Source: Bacteroidota bacterium (lineage in GTDB: Bacteria > Zhuqueibacterota > JdFR-76 > DREG01). Taken from it: 8,184 nt of DNA. Below the pieces are notes generated by a model. That model saw nothing but the letters and a program-made list of their open reading frames with translations. It ran no database searches and was not told where the DNA came from. The translations under genes were made by a program, and so were the position numbers. The stretch spans positions 1 to 8,184 of the forward strand of contig JAUXJX010000064.1 in the NCBI GenBank assembly GCA_030624545.1. Direction: 5' to 3'. Shown piece by piece: positions 1-6,125 of this stretch; the stretch's first letter is position 1; every line of letters starts with the position of its first letter.

Positions 1-745
1 AAGGAATATGTGTCATTCTCACGGCAGACTCCACTTTGTTTACATTCTGTCCACCGGGACCGGATGCACGAAAAAGATCGACGCGAAGCTCCTTGGGATC
101 GATGTGGATGTCTACATCCTCAGCCTCCGGAAGAACAGCGACGGAGGCGGCAGATGTATGGATTCTGCCACTCGACTCGGTCGCTGGAATCCGCTGGACC
201 CGATGCACACCTCCCTCAAACTTCAGTCTGCTGTAGACGTCACGGCCTGAGATGCCAAAAACAATTTCCTTGAAACCGCCAATGCCCTGCGGATTGGAGT
301 TGAGAATTTCCAGTTTCCAATTCGTCCTTTCCGCAAAGCGTGAGTACATGCGAAACAGATCGCCGGCAAATAGCCCAGCCTCATCCCCGCCGGTTCCTGC
401 CCGGATCTCCATGATGATATTCTTCTCATCCATTGGATCCTTGGGAATCAGCATTAGCTTGATTTTACCCTCAAGCTGCTCCATGTTTTCACGCAGCTCC
501 TTAAGCTCTAATTCCGCCATTTCTCGAAGTTCGATTTCGATGTCTTCACTCAGCAGTTCTTCATCGTCTTCGATTTTCTTCAGTACGGATTTGTACTCGC
601 GAATTTTATCGACAAGAGGAGCAAGCTCGCTCTGCTCTTTGGAAAGCTTCGTGTATTTGTCGAGATCCGAAACCACTTCCGGATTCCCCAATTCTGCCAA
701 AACGGCTTCAAATCGATCTATGATTTCGGAGAGTTTTTCTAGCAT
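1..745 (-). CDS. prfA: Peptide chain release factor 1 (RF1), 3' end cut by the window edge
   Basis: Class I release factor that recognises UAA and UAG in the ribosomal A site and triggers hydrolysis of peptidyl-tRNA. The first 248 residues are visible, of about 360 usual for RF1; the frame is still open at base 1. Residues 1-100 form the charged helical domain 1. [18 protein letters not shown] follows at 117-134. The tripeptide PAT at 187-189, inside [15 protein letters not shown], is the RF1-type PxT anticodon motif; RF2 would have SPF. The catalytic GGQ is at 231-233 within [12 protein letters not shown], with Pro before GGQ where Ala is commoner. An in-frame TAA lies 24 bases upstream of the ATG, so the start is well bounded. 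No good Shine-Dalgarno is visible (GAG about 12 bases upstream at best). A terminator separates it from rpmE, so it probably has its own promoter, which I could not define. prmC often follows and would lie outside the window. Confidence 0.97.
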   Translation of the reverse strand, partial: MLEKLSEIIDRFEAVLAELGNPEVVSDLDKYTKLSKEQSELAPLVDKIREYKSVLKKIEDDEELLSEDIEIELREMAELELKELRENMEQLEGKIKLMLIPKDPMDEKNIIMEIRAGTGGDEAGLFAGDLFRMYSRFAERTNWKLEILNSNPQGIGGFKEIVFGISGRDVYSRLKFEGGVHRVQRIPATESSGRIHTSAASVAVLPEAEDVDIHIDPKELRVDLFRASGPGGQNVNKVESAVRMTHIP

Positions 746-803
746 TGATGTACGTATCTCAGAATGGTCTTATCGCTGTCAGGTAGTCACCCCGGAATTG
801 CCC

Positions 804-849
804 AAAAAAAAGACGGAATATCCAAACTGAAAATCCGGATTATTCCGTC
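804..849 (-). terminator. Intrinsic terminator after rpmE
   Basis: Read on the minus strand, a 12-bp stem (837-849 with 812-823, one unpaired base at 840) encloses a 13-nt loop and is followed directly by eight T (804-811). The lower nine pairs, GACGGAATA with TATTCCGTC, are perfect. It starts 20 bases past the rpmE stop codon and ends about 60 bases before the prfA start, so it should stop rpmE transcripts and uncouple prfA from them. On the plus strand no comparable T run follows, so it looks one-directional. Confidence 0.85.
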
Positions 850-869
850 TCAAAAATTCAGAAAGTTTG

Positions 870-1082
870 CTAATTTGAATTTTCTGCCTTCTGGTATTTG
901 CGCATAAATTTCTCAACACGGCCGGCGGAGTCAACCAATTTTTGTTTACCGGTAAAAAATGGATGACAATTCGAGCAGATGTCTACATGAATGTCGCCAA
1001 CGGTAGATCGAGTTTGAAACGTATTACCGCAAGCGCAACTTATGGTGGCGACGTCATATTTCGGATGAGTACCTTTTTTCAC
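870..1082 (-). CDS. rpmE: 50S ribosomal protein L31, zinc-binding (C+) form
   Basis: Large-subunit ribosomal protein that bridges the subunits at the central protuberance. The 70 residues begin [10 protein letters not shown], the classic L31 N-terminus, and include RSTVGD (25-30) and CHPFFTGKQ (39-47). Cysteines at 16, 18, 36 and 39 match the four zinc ligands of C+ L31 (RpmE1), as opposed to the Cys-less RpmE2/YkgM type. The start is a GTG at 1082: GAGGAG sits 6 bases upstream and the product then matches the usual family start. An ATG at 1112 would add ten residues unlike the family and would run through the ribosome binding site. The gene lies 94 bases after rho, with a candidate promoter in between and a terminator after it. 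No Zur-box-like dyad was seen, so zinc regulation is not indicated here. Confidence 0.96.
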   Translation of the reverse strand: MKKGTHPKYDVATISCACGNTFQTRSTVGDIHVDICSNCHPFFTGKQKLVDSAGRVEKFMRKYQKAENSN

Positions 1083-1088
1083 AGTCTT

Positions 1089-1094
1089 CTCCTC
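1089..1094 (-). promoter_or_regulatory. Ribosome binding site that fixes the rpmE GTG start
   Basis: The minus strand reads GAGGAG, then six bases, then GTG AAA AAA. This is the strongest Shine-Dalgarno in the window. It lies inside the longer open frame that begins at the ATG at 1112, which argues against that upstream start. Confidence 0.85.
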
Positions 1095-1112
1095 GTTTGA
1101 ATCATGGCGCAT

Positions 1113-1141
1113 AATTTATCGCAAAATCGACCGGATTGCAA
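1113..1141 (-). promoter_or_regulatory. Candidate sigma70-type promoter of rpmE
   Basis: Minus-strand TTGCAA (1136-1141) and TAAATT (1113-1118) are separated by exactly 17 bases; each matches the -35/-10 consensus at four of six positions. Initiation would fall near 1106 and give a leader of about 24 nt carrying the GAGGAG site. A perfect TTGACA also occurs at 1147-1152, but no -10 lies at a proper distance from it. Inferred from sequence only. Confidence 0.5.
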
Positions 1142-1176
1142 CTAAATGTCAACATCGAGCCCGGCCATTGCGATTT

Positions 1177-2427
1177 TTACTTGCTCATGGAGTCGAGAAA
1201 TTCTTTATTGGTCTTGGATCGTCTGATTCTTTCGAGCAAAAACTCCATTGCCTCAATTGAGTTGAACTCACTGAGAAACTTGCGCAGAATCCACACTCGA
1301 TTGAGAGCCTTTTCATCCATCAGCAATTCTTCTTTCCGGGTTCCCGAGCGGTTCAAATCTATGGCGGGGAAGGTACGGCGGTCAGCGAGATCTCGGTCGA
1401 GCACCAATTCCATGTTGCCGGTGCCCTTAAACTCCTCAAAGATCACTTCATCCATCCGGCTGCCGGTCTCAACGAGCGCAGTTGCAATAATCGTAAGACT
1501 TCCGCCCTCCTCGATATTTCTTGCGGCCCCGAAGAACCGCTTAGGCCATTGAAGCGCATTTGCATCTACACCGCCGGAGAGTATCTTGCCGCTATGAGGA
1601 ACCACTGCATTATTGGCCCGGGCAAGCCGCGTGAGACTGTCCAAAAGAATGACCACATCCTTGCCATACTCAACGAGTCTCTTGGACTTTTCAAGAACCA
1701 TTCCGGCGACGTGAACGTGCCGCTCCGCCGGTTCGTCGAATGTGGAACTGATCACCTCGCCATCGACCGATCTTTTCATGTCAGTCACTTCTTCCGGTCG
1801 TTCGTCGATCAATAAGACTATCAGGTGAATTTCAGGATGGTTTCTGGTCACCGCATTGGCGATCTTCTGCAGAAGGGTTGTCTTACCCGTCTTCGGCTGA
1901 GCGACTATCATTCCTCTTTGGCCTTTGCCTATAGGCGTCAATATGTCCATGGTGCGGGTTGCATAGTCCTTGGCATCAAATTCCAACTGGATCTTCTCCA
2001 TTGGATAGAGCGGAGTCAAATTATCAAATATGATCTTGTCTTTCGCTTCTTCAGGATTCTCGAAATTCACAGCCTCAACCTTAAGGAGGGCAAAGAATCG
2101 TTCATTCTCTTTTGGAGGCCGAATCTGACCGGAAATCACATCTCCTTTTCTCAGTCCAAAGCGCTTAATTTGAGAAGGCGACACATAAATATCATCAGGC
2201 CCGGGCAGGTAATTGTAATCTACCGCTCGAAGAAAACCATATCCGTCGGGCAGCACTTCCAATACGCCTTCTGCGAAAATCAGACCTTCTTTCTTGGTCT
2301 GTTCTTCGAGAATCTTGAATATTAGCTGCTGCTTGGACAAGCCGGCGTACCCATTGATCTCCAAACCATTCGCCAGTTTGCTCAATTGAGGGACCTTCAG
2401 CGTCTTTAGTTCTGCGATTTCCATCAT
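1177..2427 (-). CDS. rho: Transcription termination factor Rho
   Basis: Hexameric RNA-dependent ATPase/translocase that ends transcription at Rho-dependent sites. At 416 residues it is close to the 419 of E. coli and lacks the long N-terminal insertion seen in some phyla. Residues 1-45 are the helical N-terminal domain. Residues 51-121 are the OB-fold primary RNA-binding site (DGYGFLR at 61-67). The RecA-like ATPase carries the P-loop AQPKTGKTT (176-184), [10 protein letters not shown] (208-217), Walker B VVILLDS (258-264), the Q-loop region [20 protein letters not shown] (284-303) and the C-terminal [11 protein letters not shown] and [11 protein letters not shown]. All core motifs look intact, so it should be active. 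The gene starts ATG ATG: AAGGA lies 5-6 bases before the first ATG and 8-9 before the second, so either could be used. It is followed by rpmE after 94 bases. A dyad in the leader could be a control site. Confidence 0.98.
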   Translation of the reverse strand: MMEIAELKTLKVPQLSKLANGLEINGYAGLSKQQLIFKILEEQTKKEGLIFAEGVLEVLPDGYGFLRAVDYNYLPGPDDIYVSPSQIKRFGLRKGDVISGQIRPPKENERFFALLKVEAVNFENPEEAKDKIIFDNLTPLYPMEKIQLEFDAKDYATRTMDILTPIGKGQRGMIVAQPKTGKTTLLQKIANAVTRNHPEIHLIVLLIDERPEEVTDMKRSVDGEVISSTFDEPAERHVHVAGMVLEKSKRLVEYGKDVVILLDSLTRLARANNAVVPHSGKILSGGVDANALQWPKRFFGAARNIEEGGSLTIIATALVETGSRMDEVIFEEFKGTGNMELVLDRDLADRRTFPAIDLNRSGTRKEELLMDEKALNRVWILRKFLSEFNSIEAMEFLLERIRRSKTNKEFLDSMSK

Positions 2428-2455
2428 AATTTCCTTTATTTTATGTTTGTCCTGC

Positions 2456-2473
2456 TATCTTCATGTGAAGATA
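2456..2473. promoter_or_regulatory. 18-bp dyad in the rho leader, possible operator or RNA hairpin
   Basis: TATCTTCA-TG-TGAAGATA has perfect 8-bp arms, 28 bases upstream of the first rho ATG. As DNA it has the size and symmetry of a dimeric repressor site. As minus-strand RNA it would be a 7-bp hairpin with an ACAT loop. Autoregulation of rho through its leader is known in E. coli by a different, Rho-dependent mechanism; a role here is inference. Confidence 0.4.
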
Positions 2474-2715
2474 AGAAGGGAAAATTGGAAATAAAAACTC
2501 CGAATTATGGATAGCTAGTGAGAACTGACTTTGCTACAGCGTTTTCGCGAATTTGTTCGAATCCAGAGGATTAATCCAACGGCTTTTATGTTAATCAACT
2601 TTGATCGATTAAACTTCCAATTATCTTAAGGAACTCAATTAATAGCGCGAAATTGTCAGGAAAGAAAGCTTAGAATGAAGAATAATCAGTTTCGAACAGG
2701 TCTTTTAAATTTATA

Positions 2716-2877
2716 ATGAGATCACCCTATTACAGGTCTGAAACCGATGCCCCTCCTCGTTCATTTCATCGATGTGTGCTTATATATGTTGTCGGAGTTA
2801 TTTTATTAATTCTTTATCGATTTAGCCCTTTCTTTTTCGTCCATTTGTGTCCAGGTTTCAATAGCGAACCGAATTAA
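2716..2877 (+). CDS. Uncertain small ORF, 53 residues with one predicted membrane segment
   Basis: This plus-strand frame runs from ATG to TAA entirely inside the gap between rho and the ABC ATPase. A polar N-terminal part (MRSPYYRSETDAPPRSFHR) is followed by a strongly hydrophobic run near residues 21-36 (VLIYVVGVILLILYRF) and a short Pro/Phe-rich tail. It is not recognised as any family. Against it: there is no Shine-Dalgarno near the ATG, the ATG overlaps a TATAAT box, and T-rich DNA readily produces hydrophobic frames. Both neighbours run the other way. It may well be chance. Confidence 0.2.
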   Translation: MRSPYYRSETDAPPRSFHRCVLIYVVGVILLILYRFSPFFFVHLCPGFNSEPN

Positions 2878-2967
2878 TCTGAACCACGATTTGTGGTCTC
2901 ATACTTAAATGAAAAAAGAACCAATATGTTTCACAATAAGATTCCGATCTGATTTGTAAATGGCCAA

Positions 2968-4065
2968 TCACAAAACCTCGTGGGTTGCCACGTCGAAAAA
3001 ATGAACGGCCGACAGGTCAAAGACCAAGTCAATGCTGGTTCCCGGTTTGGGAAGATTCCTTGCCTCCAGCCGGGCAATCAAGTTGCTTTGCCCCGTATTC
3101 AAATAGACATATATTTCGCTTCCCATCGGTTCTACCACATCGACCTTCGCTAGAACAGTTGCCTTCAGTTCTACACGGTCCGCATTGTCTAAGGTCCAAA
3201 TATTTTCGGGCCGAATGCCAAAAATGACTTCCCCATTAATCAGATTCTTCAATCTATCCGCCAGGCTTTCCGGAACGGAAAACCGGATGCTGCCCTCGTC
3301 CAAGATCATGCCGCCATTTTGAATCACCCTGCAAGTAAGAAAATTCATCGCAGGCGAACCGATAAATCCTGCTACAAATTTGTTTGCAGGACGATTATAC
3401 AGGTTCAGGGGGCTATCGATCTGCCGAACCCTGCCGTCCTTCAAAATCACGATACGATCCCCCATGGTCATGGCTTCCACCTGATCGTGCGTGACATAAA
3501 TCATTGTGGATTCGAGCCGGTTGTGGAGTTTGCTGATTTCCGTTCGCATTTGCACGCGAAGTTTCGCATCCAGGTTGGACAAGGGTTCGTCGAATAGGAA
3601 GACTTTGGGGTCTCGCACCATGGCCCGGCCAACAGCAACCCGTTGTCGTTCTCCGCCTGAAAGCGCTTTTGGCTTTCTGTCCAGCAAATGGGCCAAGCCC
3701 AGGATCTCCGCAGCGTCGGTCACGCGCTTTTCGATTTCACTTTTGGGGTACTTCCGCAGCTTGAGTCCAAAGGCCATATTGTCATAAACCGTCATGTGGG
3801 GATAGAGAGCATAATTTTGAAATACCATCGCAATATCGCGATCCTTTGGCGGCACATCATTCACAACTCTACCATCAATCGATATCTCTCCTTCCGTAAT
3901 ATCTTCCAGCCCTGCAATCATTCGCAGTGTTGTAGACTTACCGCATCCGGAAGGCCCAACCAAGACCATGAATTCTTGGTCCCGGACGTCAAAATTGACC
4001 TGGTCCACAACCACGACATTCTTGTCGAAGACCTTAGAGACTTTGCTTAGGATTACCTCAGCCAT
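2968..4065 (-). CDS. MalK/UgpC/MsmX-type sugar ABC transporter ATP-binding protein
   Basis: ATPase subunit of a CUT1-type carbohydrate or glycerol-phosphate importer; a pair drives the membrane permeases from the cytoplasmic face. The 365 residues match the family length. Visible motifs: Walker A GPSGCGKST (37-45), Q-loop Q83, signature LSGGERQ (135-141), Walker B VFLFDEP (155-161) with catalytic E160, D-loop SNLDAKLR, and H-loop H193. The regulatory C-terminal OB/TOBE part includes GSPAMNF (236-242) and FGIRPENI (282-289). No permease or solute-binding gene lies beside it, so it may energise importers encoded elsewhere, as MsmX does in Bacillus; the substrate cannot be read from sequence. 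The ATG gives the canonical N-terminus, yet no Shine-Dalgarno is visible upstream. It starts 226 bases after folC ends and is probably transcribed alone. Confidence 0.93.
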   Translation of the reverse strand: MAEVILSKVSKVFDKNVVVVDQVNFDVRDQEFMVLVGPSGCGKSTTLRMIAGLEDITEGEISIDGRVVNDVPPKDRDIAMVFQNYALYPHMTVYDNMAFGLKLRKYPKSEIEKRVTDAAEILGLAHLLDRKPKALSGGERQRVAVGRAMVRDPKVFLFDEPLSNLDAKLRVQMRTEISKLHNRLESTMIYVTHDQVEAMTMGDRIVILKDGRVRQIDSPLNLYNRPANKFVAGFIGSPAMNFLTCRVIQNGGMILDEGSIRFSVPESLADRLKNLINGEVIFGIRPENIWTLDNADRVELKATVLAKVDVVEPMGSEIYVYLNTGQSNLIARLEARNLPKPGTSIDLVFDLSAVHFFDVATHEVL

Positions 4066-4156
4066 ACAAGATTTTGCTTACGGGAAAAGACAAGAAGGAA
4101 TCAATATCTGCTAGTTGCTGCTTAAAAAGTCCAATCTGTTTTCAGTTAGAATCGCT

Positions 4157-4180
4157 ATATGCGAAAGAGAAAAATATGCG
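4157..4180. repeat. Two 7-bp direct repeats ATATGCG, 17 bp apart
   Basis: ATATGCG occurs at 4157-4163 and 4174-4180; the following six bases (AAAGAG and TAGGAG) also agree at four of six. They lie about 90-115 bases upstream of the ABC ATPase start and could be a tandem regulator site. Chance is quite possible in AT-rich DNA. Confidence 0.25.
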
Positions 4181-4197
4181 TAGGAGTTTAGCTTATT

Positions 4198-4314
4198 ATG
4201 GTAGAGAATCAGCCTTGGCAGCCACCCGGAAATCCACCACGCAGGCACTCTTTTAAATTCGATTTAAACATAAAACAAATTTTTTCTTTTGTCAAGAACT
4301 TTTGTAGTGCTTGA
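4198..4314 (+). CDS. Uncertain small ORF, 38 residues, convergent with folC
   Basis: This plus-strand frame starts ATG at 4198 and ends TGA at 4314, overlapping the last 23 bases of folC. It reads MVENQPWQPPGNPPRRHSFK and then an amphipathic run (FDLNIKQIFSFVKNF). A Pro-rich polar head followed by such a segment resembles the N-terminus of some membrane proteins, but no family is recognised. AGGAG lies 11 bases before the ATG, longer than ideal. It could be a real small protein, a remnant of a lost gene, or chance. Confidence 0.2.
   Translation: MVENQPWQPPGNPPRRHSFKFDLNIKQIFSFVKNFCSA
4252..4268. repeat. AT-rich inverted repeat TTTAAAT-TCG-ATTTAAA
   Basis: Perfect 7-bp arms around a 3-nt centre, 23 bases downstream of the folC stop. 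The stem is too AT-rich for a convincing terminator. It could be a protein-binding dyad or simply mark the folC 3' end. Confidence 0.3.
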
Positions 4315-5575
4315 GCACATTTTCCAGATTGTAGTGAGATCCCAAAATGCAAACAACGTCATCTGAATTGGAATTTGTTATTGCCGTTTCCAAGCCGTCT
4401 AGTACGGACTCAGCGGCAATGGCATTTTTGCCGGATGCATGTATGGCCTTGGTCAATTCAACCGCAGACAAGGCTCTATGTTGATCGGGAGAAACGGCAA
4501 TATAATCATCCACATATTCATTCAAAAGTTCGATCATTGCCAGATAATCCTTCTCAGCTAACACGCCAAACACGCAAGTGATTCTCTTCCTGGGAAACAG
4601 ATTGGAGATTTCATCAATTGCGTGGCTGATTCCGTGCAAGTTGTGGGCTACATCAGCAATCACGGTGGGGCTGGATTGAAGTAGCTGTAAGCGCCCAGGC
4701 CAATGAACATTTCTTAGTCCTCTCGGAATTGCTCCCTTCGGGTATTCAAAATCAGTGCTTCCTAAAGTCTCAACCGTCCGAATCGCGTTCATTGCATTCT
4801 GAATCTGGTACCTGCCGGGCAGCGGCAGAAAAAGACGATCCCAATGATTTTGGGGCGTTCTCAAGCTGAAGGATGTACCCTCAGGCGTGGCCCTGACATT
4901 TTCAACTTTGACACCCTTGCGCGCGAAGACAAAGGATGTCCTTTTTTCTCTGCTTAACAGCGAGAGATGCTCCAACACTTCAGGCCGGGACACATTGACA
5001 ATAACAGTCGCACCCGGCTTGATAATTCCCGCTTTTTCTTGACTGATCTGCTTCGGATCGTTCCCGAGCTGTTTCTGATGATCCAGATCGATCTCGGTAA
5101 TCACCACGGCTTTGGGATACAGTACATTCGTTGCATCAAGCCGCCCACCCATTCCCACCTCCACCACGGCCATTTCGACACTCTGTTCGCAAAAATAGGA
5201 AAATGCGATTGCAGTGATTACCTCAAAAAATGAGGAGCCCAGGGATTTGATCGCCGGGAGCATCTCGTTCAACATCTTGCGGACAAAATCCAGTGAGATC
5301 ATCTCTCCATTAATTTGAATCCGCTCCCGGAGATCCACAAGATGTGGTGAGGTGTATAACCCCGTCTTATACCCGGCCTCAGTGTAGATCGAAGCCAGAA
5401 TAGCGCATGTGGATCCCTTCCCGTTCGTGCCGGCTACATGGATTGAATCGAAGGCTTTTTCAGGATGGCCCAAAAAGTCCATAAGACCGGTGATGCTCTC
5501 CAGTCCGAGCTTGACGTTCATATGCCGGAGTGAGAACAGGTAATCGAGCATTTCTTTGTTAGAATCGAATCGCAT
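4292..5575 (-). CDS. folC: Bifunctional folylpolyglutamate synthase / dihydrofolate synthase
   Basis: Mur-ligase-family ATP-dependent enzyme that adds glutamate to dihydropteroate or to folates in the cytoplasm. The 427 residues are typical. Visible motifs: P-loop HVAGTNGKGST (46-56), the folate/omega loop YTSPHLVDLRERIQING (74-90), FFEVITAIAF (117-126), VEVGMGGRLDATN (138-150), the DH pair in EIDLDHQKQLG (161-171), EKAGIIKPG (180-188) holding the lysine usually carbamylated in this family, GRYQIQNAMNA (254-264), WPGRLQ (292-297), and the C-terminal DVAHNLHGI (308-316) and VFGVLAEKDY (335-344). DVAHN in place of the proteobacterial DGAHN resembles Bacteroidota-type FolC. An in-frame TGA lies 21 bases upstream of the ATG; the Shine-Dalgarno is poor (GGA about 6 bases upstream). 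accD, a frequent partner, is not adjacent. Sequence alone does not show whether both activities are present. Confidence 0.96.
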   Translation of the reverse strand: MRFDSNKEMLDYLFSLRHMNVKLGLESITGLMDFLGHPEKAFDSIHVAGTNGKGSTCAILASIYTEAGYKTGLYTSPHLVDLRERIQINGEMISLDFVRKMLNEMLPAIKSLGSSFFEVITAIAFSYFCEQSVEMAVVEVGMGGRLDATNVLYPKAVVITEIDLDHQKQLGNDPKQISQEKAGIIKPGATVIVNVSRPEVLEHLSLLSREKRTSFVFARKGVKVENVRATPEGTSFSLRTPQNHWDRLFLPLPGRYQIQNAMNAIRTVETLGSTDFEYPKGAIPRGLRNVHWPGRLQLLQSSPTVIADVAHNLHGISHAIDEISNLFPRKRITCVFGVLAEKDYLAMIELLNEYVDDYIAVSPDQHRALSAVELTKAIHASGKNAIAAESVLDGLETAITNSNSDDVVCILGSHYNLENVLKHYKSS

Positions 5576-5760
5576 GTGCGGTCCAATAGAATATCAGGAT
5601 TTGGCCATCCTGGCGTCTAAGATGATTTCGAAAAAAGGAAGCCACATTGAACATAAAAAAGCCGGCAGACGTCGAATTCGAGAAAAATTACCAAACAACG
5701 CCGACTTTAAAGCTGTCGTTCGGTTCTACCTGCACAGAATGCTTAACTTCGTATAATTCA
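5576..5760. other. folC upstream region, no firm feature
   Basis: 185 bases between the folC start and the composite repeat. No clear minus-strand promoter was found. A 31-codon minus frame (5559-5654) overlaps the folC start but has no ribosome binding site. Another minus frame ends at 5688 and reads SELYEVKHSVQVEPNDSFKV then GVVW; it has protein-like composition and an aromatic C-terminus, but upstream it runs into the repeat. It may be the tail of a lost gene. Confidence 0.4.
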
Positions 5761-5773
5761 CTCACGCAAAGGC

Positions 5774-5790
5774 GCCTGCCTGACGCAGGC
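5774..5790. repeat. Hairpin GCCTGC-CTGAC-GCAGGC in the left arm
   Basis: Perfect 6-bp stem with a 5-nt loop. The mirrored place in the right arm (5992-6010) holds an imperfect relative, CCTCCTGACGGTAGGCAGG, so the two arms differ in detail but keep a hairpin at the same position. Confidence 0.6.
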
Positions 5791-5830
5791 TGTTGCAGAA
5801 TGGGTAAAAAGCCTCGGATTGTCATCCTGA

Positions 5831-5847
5831 ATCCGCCGCAGGCGGAT
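5831..5847. repeat. Hairpin ATCCGCC-GCA-GGCGGAT in the left arm
   Basis: Perfect 7-bp GC-rich stem with a 3-nt loop, sitting between the conserved blocks TGTCATCCTGA and GAAGGATCTTGT. In the right arm the same position holds a different hairpin with stem GAGCC (5925-5929) and GGCTC (5948-5952). The conserved blocks thus frame an exchangeable stem-loop. Confidence 0.6.
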
Positions 5848-6125
5848 GAAGGATCTTGTCTGAAATTCATTCTAACTCTCATGTAATCATATTGTTAAGG
5901 GTGGTACTAGCAAGATTCTTCGCAGAGCCTGTCCTGAGTTTACGAAGGGCTCAGAATGACATTTTGTATGATTTTGTGCATTCTGCAACACCCTCCTGAC
6001 GGTAGGCAGGCAACGAGCGCAAAGGGTCATCGTTAATATTCTTAGCGCCTTGGTCAACGACTCTTAGAGCGTCTTTGCGAGAGATTTTTGTGAATAATTC
6101 AGACTAATTAACTTTAAAGATCACC

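Larger units (their letters stand above)
2428..2967. other. 540-bp AT-rich intergenic gap upstream of rho
   Basis: This separates the ABC ATPase stop from the rho start and must hold rho's promoter. Candidates on the minus strand are all weak: TTGATT (2593-2598) and ATTAAT (2570-2575) at 17-bp spacing, the latter inside a perfect GGATTAATCC palindrome (2568-2577), and a lone CATAAT (2504-2509). An 18-bp dyad lies at 2456-2473. The 8-mer ACAGGTCT occurs twice (2696-2703 and 2732-2739). On the plus strand there is a perfect TATAAT (2712-2717) without a good -35, and an uncertain small reading frame (2716-2877). No tRNA, riboswitch or strong terminator was recognised. A weak 5-bp hairpin at 2883-2897 lacks a T run, so how the ABC gene's transcript ends is unclear. 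Confidence 0.7.
5761..6083. repeat. Composite intergenic inverted repeat
   Basis: Two related arms face each other around a 50-bp unpaired centre (5860-5909). From outside inward the matches are: CTCACGCAAAGGC (5761-5773) with the complement of 6071-6083 (11 of 13); TGTTGCAGAATG (5791-5802) with 5979-5990 (12 of 12); TGTCATCCTGA (5820-5830) with 5951-5961 (10 of 11); GAAGGATCTTGT (5848-5859) with 5910-5921 (10 of 12). The spacer between the second and third blocks is 17 bases in both arms although its sequence differs. Each arm also has small internal hairpins. The right arm carries about 70 extra bases. The wording (GTCATCCTGA...GAAGGATCTTG, CGCAAAG) resembles dispersed intergenic repeats of FCB-like genomes, from memory and not searched. 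No coding frame in it is credible. Confidence 0.8.

Noticed and set aside
252..830. Long serine-rich plus-strand open frame opposite prfA
   Set aside because: It is the antisense shadow of the RF1 coding sequence; the minus strand carries clear PAT and GGQ motifs.
1083..1112. Ten-residue N-terminal extension of L31 from the ATG at 1112
   Set aside because: It is unlike the family start and would overlap the GAGGAG ribosome binding site of the GTG at 1082; it also lies next to the candidate -10 box.
1825..2325. Plus-strand open frame of 166 codons
   Set aside because: Lies entirely antisense to the Rho RNA-binding and P-loop coding region; composition is not protein-like.
2881..2900. Hairpin ACCAC-GATTT-GTGGT as terminator of the ABC ATPase gene
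   Set aside because: Only five pairs and no T run on the minus strand.
2838..2900. Resemblance of GTCCATTTGTGTCC and ACCACGATTTGTGGT to dispersed GTGTCCATTCGTG-type intergenic repeats
   Set aside because: The match is short and imperfect, and only single units are present.
4074..4256. 60-codon plus-strand frame in the folC-ABC gap
   Set aside because: Starts at a TTG without a ribosome binding site and has unremarkable composition; the 38-codon frame at 4198 is the better candidate there.
5647..5886. Plus-strand frame running into the composite repeat
   Set aside because: No ribosome binding site, and about half of it is translated repeat sequence.
5761..6083. CRISPR array or tRNA in the structured intergenic region
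   Set aside because: The repeats are inverted, not regularly spaced direct copies, and no cloverleaf or T-loop sequence is present.
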